64,000 bases of DNA, from the NCBI RefSeq assembly GCF_014779595.1, contig NZ_JACXZT010000003.1:248001-312000 (forward strand). The letters are read 5' to 3'. The position numbers were made by a program, and so were the translations under genes. Source of the DNA: Halomonas sp. ML-15. Its GTDB lineage: Bacteria > Pseudomonadota > Gammaproteobacteria > Pseudomonadales > Halomonadaceae. Below are positions 45,446 to 55,384 of this stretch, piece by piece (position 1 is the stretch's first letter; every line of letters starts with the position of its first letter). Below the pieces are notes generated by a model, which worked only from the letters and a program-made list of their open reading frames with translations, made no database searches and was not told where the DNA came from.

Positions 45446-46813
45446 TCAGGCGTAGAGATCGACGCGACCGTCGAGGTCAAGCGGGCGTGCCGGCGTGGCC
45501 TGGCGGTCATCCTCGGCGAGATCGTCGTCGCTCGGCTGGCCGCCGGCCTGGCCGTTACCGCCGCCATTGGCGAATGCCATTTCACCCTGCTGGCCGCCGG
45601 CGTGTTCACCGACCATGGCTTCGCTAAGGGAGATGCCTTGCTCCTCAAGGGCTTCTCGTAGCTGCGGGATGGCCTGTTCCACCGCTGCTCGCACCTGGGC
45701 GTTGGCCGACAGGAACTGCGCCTGGGCGCCGCTTTCGCCAAGCTTGAGGCTCACCGAGAGCGGGCCCAGCTCGGCGGGGTTGAGGCGTAGCTCGACGCGC
45801 TGGTCACCGCGCTGGGTGAGGTTGACCAGCTGTTGGCCGAGCTGCTGCTGCCATTGCTGGCTGGCCACCGGGGCGCTCAGCGCGGCGCCGTTGGGAGTGG
45901 CCAGCGGTTGGCCGAGGGGCTGTGGGCTGGCGGTGGTGCCTTGAGCACTTCCAGCGCCCGGTGCCAGGATCCCTTGAGACTCACTGCTGGCGGCACTGGG
46001 CACCTCGCTGCGTCCGCTGAGAGCGGCGAACAGCGGGGCTTCACTGCCTGGCTGCGGCTGGGAGAACCCTGGCTGGGCACTGGCGCCGGAGTTGCCGTTG
46101 TGGCTCGCCGCGGGGGCGGCTTGGGCAACGCTGCGCAGCGCCTGCTGGGTGATCTCGGCGAGGGCGTCGCGCCCCGTGGCCTTGGCCTCGCGAACAGCGG
46201 CAGGATCGAGTAGCAGCGCCTCGCTGTGAGGACGCAATTCGCCGCCGGCCTGACCGGTAGCCGTGGCCTGGCCGCTAGCTCGGGTCTGCAGCACAGCTGG
46301 CTCGGCGCCGGGCTGCGGCTTGGCCATACCCTGGCCGGGCTCTGTCAGTGGCCGGCCGGCGGCATCGATCAGTGCCATGCGTTGGCGTACTTCGGCCAAC
46401 AGCGCCGACTCTTCATCCGCACTCAGCTCTACTGTGTCTACCACCTGCCGCTGCGCTGCAGCGGCCTCGTTGAACAGTGCCTCCAGTGCAGCGAGGGGCG
46501 CCTTGTCCTGCATGCTGGCGGCCTCGTCCAATACACTCTCGAGCACGGCCAGCACCTCTCCCTGGTCGTTGGTCTCGGCGAGCTCGTTGGCCAGGGCCGC
46601 AAGCTCGGGGGGCAGTTCGCCCTCGCTGCTCGTCTGGTGCTTGCCGCGGATGGCCTGAGCGTCATCGCCGAGCAGCTGGGCGAGGCCTTCGCCGTGGGCG
46701 GCCAGGCTAAGCTGTTCGGCGAAGGCGCCGTCGGCGGGCAGTTGGCCGCCGGCCTGTGCAAGGCCTGCCTTGCTGACGCCTGTGTGGGCAGTCAGAAGCG
46801 CGGTAATGTCCAT
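45446..46813 (-). CDS. fliK: Flagellar hook-length control protein FliK
   Basis: 455 residues. The N-terminal two thirds are low-complexity Ala/Gln/Gly-rich, as expected for the molecular ruler. The C-terminal Flg_hook domain (~340-425) reads QRGDQRVELRLNPAELGPLS with VSLKLGESGAQAQFLSANAQ and LREALEEQGISLSEAMV. It measures the hook and switches export specificity. ATG 46813 follows AAGGAGG; the in-frame start at 46834 has no such site. Confidence 0.94.
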   Translation of the reverse strand: MDITALLTAHTGVSKAGLAQAGGQLPADGAFAEQLSLAAHGEGLAQLLGDDAQAIRGKHQTSSEGELPPELAALANELAETNDQGEVLAVLESVLDEAASMQDKAPLAALEALFNEAAAAQRQVVDTVELSADEESALLAEVRQRMALIDAAGRPLTEPGQGMAKPQPGAEPAVLQTRASGQATATGQAGGELRPHSEALLLDPAAVREAKATGRDALAEITQQALRSVAQAAPAASHNGNSGASAQPGFSQPQPGSEAPLFAALSGRSEVPSAASSESQGILAPGAGSAQGTTASPQPLGQPLATPNGAALSAPVASQQWQQQLGQQLVNLTQRGDQRVELRLNPAELGPLSVSLKLGESGAQAQFLSANAQVRAAVEQAIPQLREALEEQGISLSEAMVGEHAGGQQGEMAFANGGGNGQAGGQPSDDDLAEDDRQATPARPLDLDGRVDLYA

Positions 46814-46885
46814 ATTGCCTCCTTGATCGGGCAAGCCGGGGTCGCCGGCGGTGGGCTGCGCGTTGGCGCGGCCTCGGTTGTACTG

Positions 46886-47347
46886 TCAGTGACTGTCGTC
46901 TTGTTCGCGGCGGCGTCGCAGCATGGCGTTGGCGCTCAGTTCGTCGTTGACGCGCTGTTCGTGGCGCTGCGCCTGCTGACGGCTCTGAGCGGCACGGCGG
47001 CTGGCCAGGGTGTCGTAGGAGGAGAGCTTGCGCTGCTCCTGCTGCCAGTTCTGCTGGCTCGAGGCCACGCGCTGTTCCTGCTCGCCAAGGGCCTGCTTGG
47101 CACGCCCGATGGCGGCGTCCAGCGAGGCCAGGAACTGTTGATAGTTGTGCATGGTGGCCGGATCGATACCGGCGTGCATGGCGTCCTGCAGTCGTTGGGC
47201 GTACTCCAGCCGGTAGCGGTCCAGGGCGTCGAGCTGGGCGACGGTATGCTGCTGGGTGCGGCGCTCGTTGGCCAGCGTCATGCCGGCGTTGTCGCGCGCC
47301 TCACGGGCCAGGTCGAGAAGGGTATCGAGCGGTTGCTGATGTGTCAT
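46886..47347 (-). CDS. fliJ: Flagellar export protein FliJ
   Basis: 153 residues, almost entirely coiled coil ([40 protein letters not shown]). It works as a soluble escort and rotor-like stalk for the FliI hexamer. ATG overlaps the fliI stop (ATGA). Confidence 0.93.
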   Translation of the reverse strand: MTHQQPLDTLLDLAREARDNAGMTLANERRTQQHTVAQLDALDRYRLEYAQRLQDAMHAGIDPATMHNYQQFLASLDAAIGRAKQALGEQEQRVASSQQNWQQEQRKLSSYDTLASRRAAQSRQQAQRHEQRVNDELSANAMLRRRREQDDSH

Positions 47348-48726
47348 TTGGCCCCTCCAATAAGTGCTGACATCGACTGCTGGGACTGGGCGACCGTGGC
47401 CTGCTCATCGATCCGCTGTTGCAGGAACTGCTCCAGATGCGGGTAGATCTGCACCGCCTGGTCAAGCTGCGGGTCGTGGCCGGCGCTGTAGGCGCCGACG
47501 CTTATCAGGTCACGGTTGCGCTGGAAGCGGGAAAACAGCTGCTTGAACTGCTGTGCCTGGCGCTGCTGGTTGGTGGCGACGATGGCGGTCATGGCACGGC
47601 TGATCGAGGCTTCGATATCGATGGCTGGGTAGTGCCCGGACTCCGCCAGGGTGCGCGAAAGCACGATATGGCCGTCGAGGATCGCCCGCGCCGAATCGGC
47701 GATGGGGTCCTGCTGGTCATCGCCCTCGGTGAGTACGGTATAGAAGGCGGTGATCGAGCCGCCGCCGCGCTGGGCATTGCCGGCGCGCTCGACCAGGCCC
47801 GGCAACTTGGCGAATACCGAGGGTGGATAGCCCTTGGTGGCTGGCGGCTCGCCGATGGCCAGGGCGATCTCCCGCTGGGCCATGGCGTAGCGAGTCAGCG
47901 AATCCATGATCAACAGCACGTTGCGGCCGGCATCGCGAAAGCCTTCTGCCAGACGTGTGGCATAGGAGGCGCCCTGCAGTCGCTGCAGCGGCGAGGTGTC
48001 GGCGGGCGCGGCGACCACCACGGCGCGACGACGCCCCTCTTCGCCGAGGATGTTGTCGATGAAGTCCTGTACCTCGCGGCCGCGCTCACCGATCAGTCCG
48101 ACCACGATCACATCGGCCTGGGTATAGCGGGCCATCATGCCCAGCAGTACCGATTTGCCCACCCCGGAGCCGGCAAACAGCCCCATGCGCTGGCCTCGGC
48201 CGACGCTGAGCAGGGCGTTGATGGCACGGATGCCGACATCGATCTGCTCCTCGATGGGCGCTCGCGACAGTGGGTTGAGTGGTGGCGTGGCCAGTGGCGC
48301 GAAGGGCGCGTCGTCGAGCGGTCCCCGGTCATCGAGCGGCCGGCCGTTGCCATCGACTACCCGGCCCAGCAAGGCGTCGCCGATCGGGAAGCGCCGCGCG
48401 CTGCCGCCATCACCATCGCTCAACGGCAGCACCCGGGCGCCGGGAGAAAGACCGCTGATCTCGGCCAGGGGCATCAGAAATAACTTCTCGCCGGAGAACC
48501 CCACGACTTCGGCCTCGGCATACTGGATACCACCCTGACCGTTGAGCTCGATCCGACAGCCGCTGCCCAGCGCCACCTTGAGCCCCACCGCCTCGAGTAC
48601 CATGCCGGTGGCGCGCACGATGCGGCCGCTGGTGCGGTAGTGGGGCACCGCTTCGATACGCGAGCTGACCCGCGACAGGGTCTGATGCCAGTGACCCTGG
48701 TGGCGGTTGTGGGCGAGCTCAGCCAT
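47344..48726 (-). CDS. fliI: Flagellum-specific ATPase FliI
   Basis: 460 residues, similar to F1-ATPase beta. Walker A is [11 protein letters not shown], Walker [20 protein letters not shown], and the export ATPase signature [17 protein letters not shown] is present. It energises docking and unfolding of exported subunits. ATG 48726 starts the recognisable protein ([19 protein letters not shown]) and overlaps fliH by eight bases; the 306-base in-frame extension is fliH sequence. Confidence 0.98.
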   Translation of the reverse strand: MAELAHNRHQGHWHQTLSRVSSRIEAVPHYRTSGRIVRATGMVLEAVGLKVALGSGCRIELNGQGGIQYAEAEVVGFSGEKLFLMPLAEISGLSPGARVLPLSDGDGGSARRFPIGDALLGRVVDGNGRPLDDRGPLDDAPFAPLATPPLNPLSRAPIEEQIDVGIRAINALLSVGRGQRMGLFAGSGVGKSVLLGMMARYTQADVIVVGLIGERGREVQDFIDNILGEEGRRRAVVVAAPADTSPLQRLQGASYATRLAEGFRDAGRNVLLIMDSLTRYAMAQREIALAIGEPPATKGYPPSVFAKLPGLVERAGNAQRGGGSITAFYTVLTEGDDQQDPIADSARAILDGHIVLSRTLAESGHYPAIDIEASISRAMTAIVATNQQRQAQQFKQLFSRFQRNRDLISVGAYSAGHDPQLDQAVQIYPHLEQFLQQRIDEQATVAQSQQSMSALIGGAK

Positions 48727-49498
48727 TGTCGGCGCCCTCGTCGGCGGGGGGCGGGGCGGTGTCACGTGCGCCGTTGGCACGGGTGTCGCCCTGATTGCGC
48801 TGGCGCACCATGGCGGTGATGGTAGCCCAGCGGCGCTCCCAGGTGGCGTCCAGCTCGCCGCTGGGGCTGGTGACGCGGCAGCCGCCGCGGCTGATGGTGT
48901 CGTCGGGCTGTAGCTGCCAGCCGGCGGCGTCGAATTCGTCGCCGAGATGGGCCTTGACCAGGCTGAGATCGGCGGGGTGCAGCCACAGCCGTGGCCGGCC
49001 GCTGAGAGTCGGGTCGGCGTGGAGCAGCTCACGGACGATATCGAGAATATGCTCAGGGTGGGCGTCGAGGGCCTCGCCGGCCAACTGTCGACCGGTGGTC
49101 AAGGCCAGATCGACGAGGTCGTCGGCGATATCCTGGTCGAGCCGGGTGAGCGCCTCGCTGAAGTGCTGGGCCAACGGCACCAGCGGCGCCAGGCTCTCCT
49201 GAGTCTGGCGCTTGAGCTCCTGCTCCCCGGTCTCGCGGCCTTCGGTCAGACCTTGTTCGTAGCCGGCCTGGTAGCCTTCGGCCTGACCCGCTGCATAGCC
49301 TTCCTGGTGCGCTTCTTCGCGGACCTTCTCGCGCAGCGCCTCTATCTCGGCGTTGCGCTGGAAGGCCTGCTGGCGGATCGCTTCGCGACGCTTGCGCTCG
49401 CGCTCCTGCTGGGCGCGCTGGGGCTGGCCCAGCTCGTCCATCTGCCAGCGACGCCAAGCGTCGTCGCGATCATCGAGATCGCGCCGGGCGTCAGACAT
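48719..49498 (-). CDS. fliH: Flagellar export ATPase regulator FliH
   Basis: 259 residues. The N-terminal third has charged coiled coil with the Gly-rich repeat region [20 protein letters not shown], diagnostic for FliH. The C-terminal domain ([33 protein letters not shown]) binds FliI. ATG 49498 gives an eight-base overlap with fliG like the other pairs in this operon; ATG 49516 is an alternative. Confidence 0.94.
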   Translation of the reverse strand: MSDARRDLDDRDDAWRRWQMDELGQPQRAQQERERKRREAIRQQAFQRNAEIEALREKVREEAHQEGYAAGQAEGYQAGYEQGLTEGRETGEQELKRQTQESLAPLVPLAQHFSEALTRLDQDIADDLVDLALTTGRQLAGEALDAHPEHILDIVRELLHADPTLSGRPRLWLHPADLSLVKAHLGDEFDAAGWQLQPDDTISRGGCRVTSPSGELDATWERRWATITAMVRQRNQGDTRANGARDTAPPPADEGADNG

Positions 49499-50501
49499 AG
49501 GTGTCGTCTCCGCCACTCAGGACAATTTCGCCGGCGTCTGCCAGGCGCCGGACTACCTGCAGGATGTTCTTCTGCTCGGCTTCGACCTGGGAGACGCGGA
49601 TCGGCCCGCGAGCTTCCATGTCTTCCTGCATCAGCTGGGCGGCACGCTGAGACATATTGCGCATGAACTTTTCCATCAGTGCGTCTGGAGCGCCCTTGAG
49701 CGCAATCACCAGCGAGTTGGTGTCGATCTCCTTGAGCACCATCTGAATGGCGCGGTTATCGAGCTCGAGCAGGTTCTCGAACAGGAACATCTCGTCGATG
49801 ATTTTCTGCGCCAGGTCTTCGCTGTGGGCGCGCACGGTCTCGATGACCACCTCTTCCTGGCTGGAATTCATCAGGTTGAGGATCTCGGCCGCGGTTCTCA
49901 CGCCGCCCATCTTGCTGCGCTTGAGGTTCTGACCGTCGAGCATGCCGCCGAGCACTTCGGTGAGCTCCTGAAGGGCCGCCGGCTGCACACCACTGAAGGT
50001 GGCGATGCGCAAGACCACATCGTTACGCAGCTTGTCCTCGAAGTGCTCAAGGATCTCAGCGGCCTGATGGCGCTCGAGATGCACCAGGATGGTGGCGATG
50101 ATCTGCGGGTGCTCGTCGCGGATCATCTCGGCAACCAGCGAGCCTTCCATCAGGTTGAGCGAGTCGATACCGGAGCTGGTGCTGGTAGTCTCGAGAATGT
50201 CTTCGATCAGGCTCGAGGCACGCTCGTTGCCCAGCGCCTTGGTCAGCACTGAGCGAATATGGTCGCTGGAGTGAAGGTTGATGGCGGAGAACTGCTCGGA
50301 CTCGTCATTGAAGTCGTTGAGCACCTGGCGCATCTCCTCATGGGAGACCTGATCGAGGGTCGCCATCTCCTGACTGATGTCCTGGACTTCGCGAGGGGCC
50401 AGGTACTTGAATACCTCCGCGGCGCTGTCCTCGTCGAGGGCGAGCAGCAGGATGGCGCCACGCCGGGCGCCGCTCATGGGGATGGGGGCGGTCTTGCTCA
50501 T
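49491..50501 (-). CDS. fliG: Flagellar motor switch protein FliG
   Basis: 336 residues, standard. It has the three FliG domains: N-terminal (GAILLLALDEDSAAEVFKYL), middle with the EHPQ motif (IRDEHPQIIATILVHLERHQ), and the C-terminal torque helix with LFENLLELDNRAIQMVLKEI and MSQRAAQLMQEDMEARGPIR. Start overlaps the fliF stop as TGATG. Confidence 0.98.
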   Translation of the reverse strand: MSKTAPIPMSGARRGAILLLALDEDSAAEVFKYLAPREVQDISQEMATLDQVSHEEMRQVLNDFNDESEQFSAINLHSSDHIRSVLTKALGNERASSLIEDILETTSTSSGIDSLNLMEGSLVAEMIRDEHPQIIATILVHLERHQAAEILEHFEDKLRNDVVLRIATFSGVQPAALQELTEVLGGMLDGQNLKRSKMGGVRTAAEILNLMNSSQEEVVIETVRAHSEDLAQKIIDEMFLFENLLELDNRAIQMVLKEIDTNSLVIALKGAPDALMEKFMRNMSQRAAQLMQEDMEARGPIRVSQVEAEQKNILQVVRRLADAGEIVLSGGDDTYV

Positions 50502-52285
50502 CAGCTCTTGCCCTCGTCGTTGTGGATCCAGCTGCGCACGATCATGGCGATAAGGCGCGGGTCTTCCTGGGCCAGTTCGCGCACGTCCTTGAGCTGCTGT
50601 TCATAGGCGGAAGCCTTGCGCTTCTTGCGCGGCGGTTCATAGCTGGCTTCGTCCTCGAGCTGAGCGCTGGCCTCGTCATCCTCGTCGGTGCCGCCTACGG
50701 TGGCACGCAGGCCAGGCTCCGGCATCGCCATGGCGGTCAGCGGCTGCTCGGTGTAGCGCTTGATCAGCGGGCGCAGCAGCAGCAGGTAGAGCAGCAGGGC
50801 GATAAAGGCGATCAGCAGGTAGCGACCGGCGCTGATGGCCATGGCCTGAAGCTCCGGTGACTCCCACCAGGCGCGCTCATCAAGCTCTTCCTGGTCGAGG
50901 GTGAAGGGGCTGTTGACCACTTCGACCTCGTCGCCGCGGGCTTCGGAGAAGCCCATGGCCTGGCGTACCAGGCGGTTGAGTTGAGCCACTTCGGGATCGC
51001 TCAGAGCGACGCGCTCGGTTTCGCCATCTTCGTTGGTTGTCTCACGGTAGTTGACCACCACCGCTACCGAGAGGCGATCGATCTGACCGCGACGGTGCTG
51101 TATATGGGCGACGTTGCGGTCGACCTCGTAGTTGATGACGTTGCTATGCTGTAGATCGCTGGGGGCGTCGCCCTCGGCGAGCTCCTCCTGCTCGATGGGG
51201 TTGCCATCTTCGTCGAGCGGCTGGTTGATCAGCGAGGGGGCTACGCCTGGTGGCGTGTTGGTGAGGGCGCCGGGAATCCCCATCGCCAGCTCATCGCCGC
51301 CGCGGTAGGACGTATTCAACTGCGAGCTGCGCACAGCGGCCTCGTTGGGCGCCTGGTTGGGGCCGTAGCGTTCGGAGGTCTCCTCGCGGCTGGAGAAGTC
51401 GATCTGGGCGGCGACCTGGGCGCGCACGTTCTGGCTGCCGAGGATCGGCGTCAGGATGTTCTCGATGCGGCGCTGATAGGAGCGCTCGACTTCGTCGATG
51501 TAGGCTAGCTGAGTGCCGTCCAGGTCACGGCTGCTGCCGCCGCTTCGGGTGAGCAGGCGCCCGGCCTGGTCGACCACAGTGACGTCGTCGGCGGAGAGCT
51601 CCGGAACGCTGCTCGAGACCATGTGCACGATCGAGTCGACCTGGCCTTCGCTGAGGTTGCGGCCGCCGTGCAGGGTCAGCACCACCGAGGCCTTGGCCGG
51701 CTCGCGCTCGCGCACAAACACCGAGGGTTTGGCCATGGCCAGGTGGATGCGTGCACGATTGACCGGACCGAGGGATTCGATGGAGCGCGACAGCTCCCCC
51801 TCCAGGCCGCGCTGGAAGTTGACCTGTTCGGCGAACTGGCTGACGCCGAAGGCCTGGTTATCCATCAATTCGAAGCCGACGTTGCCGCCCTGGGGGAGGC
51901 CCTGCTCGGCGAGCTGCAGGCGCAGGGTATGAACCTGGTCGCTGGGCACCAGCAAGGCCTGTCCGCCCGGTCCCATGCGGTAGTCGACGTCGCGGCTCTC
52001 AAGCTCATTGATGATGCGGCCACCGTCGGCCTCACTGAGATTGCTGTAGAGCACACGGTAGTCGGGGCTTCTGGCCCACAGCAGCAGGGCGATGATGATC
52101 GCAATGACCACTGCCGAGGCAATCATCAGCGGCACCAGCGGGTTGGCGCGCAGTTGCTCGGCGAGCTTGGCGGTAGAAATACCGCGCACTCCGGGTGCGG
52201 CGCCTTGGGCGCCGCGCTGGTTGCCGCCACCGGCGGCTTGATTGCTGGCGGTCTGTGCGCCAGCGCTAGTCTGGGCCTCGCTCAC
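50501..52285 (-). CDS. fliF: Flagellar MS-ring protein FliF
   Basis: 594 residues with two membrane helices (~45-65 and ~470-490) flanking the periplasmic ring-building motifs: VLYSNLSEADGGRIINELES, EQVNFQRGLEGELSRSIESL and VRAQVAAQIDFSSREETSER. The C-terminal tail binds FliG. The start is GTG 52285 with GGGAGG six bases upstream. First gene of the fliF-K block, divergent from fliE. Confidence 0.97.
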   Translation of the reverse strand: MSEAQTSAGAQTASNQAAGGGNQRGAQGAAPGVRGISTAKLAEQLRANPLVPLMIASAVVIAIIIALLLWARSPDYRVLYSNLSEADGGRIINELESRDVDYRMGPGGQALLVPSDQVHTLRLQLAEQGLPQGGNVGFELMDNQAFGVSQFAEQVNFQRGLEGELSRSIESLGPVNRARIHLAMAKPSVFVREREPAKASVVLTLHGGRNLSEGQVDSIVHMVSSSVPELSADDVTVVDQAGRLLTRSGGSSRDLDGTQLAYIDEVERSYQRRIENILTPILGSQNVRAQVAAQIDFSSREETSERYGPNQAPNEAAVRSSQLNTSYRGGDELAMGIPGALTNTPPGVAPSLINQPLDEDGNPIEQEELAEGDAPSDLQHSNVINYEVDRNVAHIQHRRGQIDRLSVAVVVNYRETTNEDGETERVALSDPEVAQLNRLVRQAMGFSEARGDEVEVVNSPFTLDQEELDERAWWESPELQAMAISAGRYLLIAFIALLLYLLLLRPLIKRYTEQPLTAMAMPEPGLRATVGGTDEDDEASAQLEDEASYEPPRKKRKASAYEQQLKDVRELAQEDPRLIAMIVRSWIHNDEGKS

Positions 52286-52479
52286 GGCGTGCCTCCCGCG
52301 GCTTTGCGACGTTGCCCTGTGTCGGTGTCGAAAATCATTGCGCCATCCGGCTCCACAAGCTGTCCGATTCGCCGCCTCAGTCGGCGGGCGGTTGTGTGAT
52401 GACCGCCATTATGCGGAGGTAGGTAAAGGCTAAAGGAAAGAAAAGCCGGACTTTTGCTCGCCAATTGCCGCTTTGGTGG

Positions 52480-52495
52480 CGGTGCGTCCCTTGCT
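52480..52495 (+). promoter_or_regulatory. Possible sigma-54 promoter of fliE
   Basis: GG at 52481-52482 and GC at 52493-52494 are separated by the required ten bases: CGGTGCG-N4-TTGCT against TGGCACG-N4-TTGC. The -12 half matches fully, the -24 half only partly. It lies 40 bases before the fliE ATG. In pseudomonads and vibrios fliE is sigma-54 dependent. Confidence 0.3.
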
Positions 52496-52534
52496 AGGCT
52501 TGTTGCCACGCTCTCCAACCAGCGAGTCGAGTGC

Positions 52535-52864
52535 ATGAGTACACCCGCGATTCAGTCAGCCGTGGCGCAGATGCAGTCAATGGCGAGCCAGGCCGCCGGC
52601 GCCCAGCACAAGGGGCAACATCTCTCGACGGCGGTCGGGCAAGGTGGCTTCGCCAACGAGTTGCAGTCCTCCATTCAGCGCATCAATCGCCTGCAGCAGA
52701 CTGCCAACGCCAAGGCCACGGCCTTCCAGTCCGGTGACCCGGACGTGGCGCTCAACGATGTGATGGTCGATATGCAGAAGGCCAGTACGGCGTTTCAGAT
52801 GGGCGTGCAGGTGCGTAACCGCCTGGTGACCGCCTATAAAGATGTCATGAATATGCAAGTGTAG
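52535..52864 (+). CDS. fliE: Flagellar hook-basal body junction protein FliE
   Basis: 109 residues, normal FliE size. The helical core FANELQSSIQRINRLQQTAN and the conserved end KASTAFQMGVQVRNRLVTAY with KDVMNMQV are typical. It joins the MS ring to the rod. ATG 52535 starts the family homology; the in-frame start at 52454 would include the promoter region. Divergent from fliF across 249 bases that hold no other gene. Confidence 0.95.
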   Translation: MSTPAIQSAVAQMQSMASQAAGAQHKGQHLSTAVGQGGFANELQSSIQRINRLQQTANAKATAFQSGDPDVALNDVMVDMQKASTAFQMGVQVRNRLVTAYKDVMNMQV

Positions 52865-52892
52865 CGCCACGCCTGAAGACCGGCTTTACACC

Positions 52893-52922
52893 ACGCTGCC
52901 CGGCCAATTGGCCGGGCAGCGT
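52893..52922. terminator. Perfect palindrome between fliE and DUF2789 genes, likely bidirectional terminator hairpin
   Basis: Two 15-base arms (52893-52907 and 52908-52922, core CCCGGCCAATTGGCCGGG) are exact complements with no spacer, so the RNA folds into a stem of about 13 bp with an AATT loop. It lies between the convergent ends of fliE (52864) and the DUF2789 gene (52942). No T tract on either side. Confidence 0.7.
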
Positions 52923-52941
52923 TGTCGTGGGTGAGGCTAAA

Positions 52942-53178
52942 TCAGGCTTTGCGCAGCGATGCGTCGAGATGGTCGACGACTTCGGCCCAGTCGGCGTCGT
53001 CTTCCAGGGCCTCATGGAGGAAGTCGGCCTGGGCGCGGCTCCAGAAGGGCGCGTCGGGCAGTGGCAGGGCGTCGGGCAGTGGTGAGTGCTGCTCGATAAA
53101 AGCCTCGATCGAGGTGGCGTCGGCGGGCAGGCCGAGCTGCTCGAACAGCTCGCTGAAGTGGTGAACCGGTGGTTCCAT
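52942..53178 (-). CDS. DUF2789 family protein
   Basis: 78 residues: FSELFEQLGLPADATSIEAF with IEQHSPLPDALPLPDAPFWS and RAQADFLHEALEDDADWAEV, the full DUF2789 pattern. Small acidic cytoplasmic protein of unknown role. GGGAGAG precedes the ATG. It is monocistronic, 62 bases upstream of the asparaginase stop on the same strand. Confidence 0.9.
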   Translation of the reverse strand: MEPPVHHFSELFEQLGLPADATSIEAFIEQHSPLPDALPLPDAPFWSRAQADFLHEALEDDADWAEVVDHLDASLRKA

Positions 53179-53240
53179 GACACTCTCCCTGATGGACGGT
53201 GTGTCCCTACACCATAGCGGGTCGCGGCCGCCTTTGCCGT

Positions 53241-54278
53241 TTAGCGCTCACCGGCCAGCGGGGTGAGAAAGCGGTTGCGGCGCTGGTCGTCGGTGAGTGG
53301 CTGTGCCAGCAGGTGGACCAGCTTGGTGAGGGCGGCTTCCGGGGTCATGTCATCTGCGCAGAGCACGCCGGCATCGGCCAGGCCTCGGCCGGCGGCGTAG
53401 TGGCCGATCTCGATCCCGCCGTGGGGACACTGGCTGAGCGCTGCGAGCAGCTTGCCCTCGCCACTGGCCCGGGCCAGCACGCCGAGCAGTTCGGGGTCGT
53501 CTGGGGCGTTGCCCCCTCCCCATACTTCCAGCAGTGCGCCCTGAACCTCCGGTGGCTCGAGCCAGGCGGCGATCTGCCAGGCGGCGATGCCGGGCCAGAG
53601 AGTGATGCGCACTACGTTGGCGTGGTAGTGGGGGAGTTCGAAGCGCGGCGCGCCTCGCTGCTGCTCGGCGAGGCCGCGGCTTGGGTAGAGCACCGGGCGG
53701 TGGTCGACGATCTCGCCGAGTGGCGGATAGTTGGGGCTGGTGAAGGCGTCCAGGGCTCGAGTCTGCCACTTGCGGGTGCGGGTGGCGCGCAGCAGCTTGC
53801 CGGCGAAGCTGACGGCAACCTCCTGAAATCCTGGCTCGGCGGCGAAGCGCAGTGCGGCCTCGATATTCCCTAGCGCATCAGAGTCTTCGGCTTCGAGTGG
53901 CAGCATGGCGCCGGTGACCACCACGGGGATATCGATCCCCTGCAGTTGATAGGCGAGGCTGGCGGCGCTCCAGGCCAGGGTGTCGGTGCCGTGAAGTACG
54001 ACGATGCCGGCGTGACGCTGAGCGGTGTGATGGTCGGCAATCAGGTTGGCCAGAGCCTGCCAGGTGGCCGGCGTGGCGGCACTGGAGTCGATCGGCTGTG
54101 CTGTCTCGATCAGTTCGAAGGGGGGCAGGTCGGCCTGGCGTGCCGGGGGCAGGCTGGCCAGGGCGGTCTTGAGGCGCTGGCCGAAGTCGCCAGCAGGGGC
54201 CAGGCCAGTGGCACTGGGCAGCATGCCGAGGGTGCCTCCGGTGTAGATGACAAGAAGCGGAAGAGGGGGCTGCGCCAT
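53241..54278 (-). CDS. ansA: Type I (cytoplasmic) L-asparaginase
   Basis: 345 residues. Converts asparagine to aspartate and ammonia. Both catalytic threonine motifs are present: LLVIYTGGTLGML at the N-terminus and GIVVLHGTDTLAWSAASLAY around residue 100, with the lysine region later. No signal peptide, supporting the type I cytoplasmic class. ATG 54278 follows AAGGAA by eight bases and starts the family; ATG 54317 is upstream leader. Confidence 0.93.
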   Translation of the reverse strand: MAQPPLPLLVIYTGGTLGMLPSATGLAPAGDFGQRLKTALASLPPARQADLPPFELIETAQPIDSSAATPATWQALANLIADHHTAQRHAGIVVLHGTDTLAWSAASLAYQLQGIDIPVVVTGAMLPLEAEDSDALGNIEAALRFAAEPGFQEVAVSFAGKLLRATRTRKWQTRALDAFTSPNYPPLGEIVDHRPVLYPSRGLAEQQRGAPRFELPHYHANVVRITLWPGIAAWQIAAWLEPPEVQGALLEVWGGGNAPDDPELLGVLARASGEGKLLAALSQCPHGGIEIGHYAAGRGLADAGVLCADDMTPEAALTKLVHLLAQPLTDDQRRNRFLTPLAGER

Positions 54279-54340
54279 GAAGGGTTTCCTTGCAACCTGA
54301 GGGAATCGGCCCGCCATGATACCCGAGGATGGCGCCTCTA

Positions 54341-55237
54341 TCAGTCGCTGACCTGGTGGCTGAGGAAGTTGATGCCGGCCTCGACAGCCTTGCCGCGGGT
54401 CACGAAGCTGGTCAGGTGGCCGCGCAGCCGCTGCAGGTAGAGCTCGCTGTGGATGCCGCGCTCGAGCAGCGCCTGATGGAAATCTTCAGCGTGGTCGACC
54501 GGTACCAGGCGGTCCTGGGTGCCGTGGAACAGGAAGAACGCCGGGGCGCTGTCGCTGAGCTGATGCGCCGGCGAGGCGAGCCGGTACTGCTCAGGTGCTT
54601 CGGCTCGGGTGCCGCCCAGGAACTCCACCACCAGCCGGCCATCGTCGAACTTGAACAGGTCGCTGGGCATGCCGCCGGCCACTACGGCCTGGAGTCGAGT
54701 GTGTTCTCCGCCGTAGGGCGACGCCAGATCCGGCTGGTCGGCGCTGAGGCCGAGCAGCCCGACCAGGTGCGCGCCGGAAGAGAAGCCGACGCCTGTCAGG
54801 CGCCGAGTGTCGATGCGCCAGCCGGGGGCCTGCTCATGCAGCCAATGCATGGCGACCTGCAGATCATGAAGCTGGGCGGGGAAGCGGTGGGCAGGGGCGA
54901 AGCGGTGCTCGACGTTGACCGCCACGAAACCGGCCTTGGCCAGCTGCTCGGCGATGCCGTCCATGTCGCTGCGGTCGCGGCGCTGCCAGCCGCCGCCGTG
55001 TACCACCAGTGCCGCCGGACGCAGTGCCGTGCCGTCATCGGCCGGCAGGTACACGTCGGCCTGGAGTGTCTCGGGCCAGCCGTTCGGGGTGTAGGTCAGC
55101 CCTTGTAGGCGAGTTACTTGCGCGCTGGCGCTGTCGAGGTGGATGGGCTGCTCGCCGGGGCCATTGAAGTGGCGACTGCAGCCCGTCAACAGCAGCGGCA
55201 GGCAGATCAGAACAATCAGGCGTCGATAGGGCGGCAT
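54341..55237 (-). CDS. Lipoprotein alpha/beta hydrolase (BD-FAE/esterase-like)
   Basis: About 298 residues. The signal RRLIVLICLPLLLTGC ends in a lipobox, so the mature protein is an envelope lipoprotein. The hydrolase has the HGGGW oxyanion motif (LVVHGGGWQRRDRSDMD), the nucleophile in GVGFSSGAHLVGL, the acid in FHGTQDRLVPVDHA, and a late His in RLRGHLTSFV. Esterases of the BD-FAE / carboxylesterase type are the nearest match; substrate unknown. ATG 55237 is chosen because the signal peptide then starts properly; ATG 55270 is an alternative. Confidence 0.82.
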   Translation of the reverse strand: MPPYRRLIVLICLPLLLTGCSRHFNGPGEQPIHLDSASAQVTRLQGLTYTPNGWPETLQADVYLPADDGTALRPAALVVHGGGWQRRDRSDMDGIAEQLAKAGFVAVNVEHRFAPAHRFPAQLHDLQVAMHWLHEQAPGWRIDTRRLTGVGFSSGAHLVGLLGLSADQPDLASPYGGEHTRLQAVVAGGMPSDLFKFDDGRLVVEFLGGTRAEAPEQYRLASPAHQLSDSAPAFFLFHGTQDRLVPVDHAEDFHQALLERGIHSELYLQRLRGHLTSFVTRGKAVEAGINFLSHQVSD

Positions 55238-55384
55238 GGCGGCAGTCCGTGCGGTGGTGGGTCGAAGCATCTTGTACAAGCCTATATGCTCGTAGAGGCT
55301 TTGTGGATGCTTGATGCGACCCTCACCGCTTGCCGTGGTTCCCCCCAGGCGTCCAGGCGTTGTCGAATTTGGCCAGCCGTCGGC

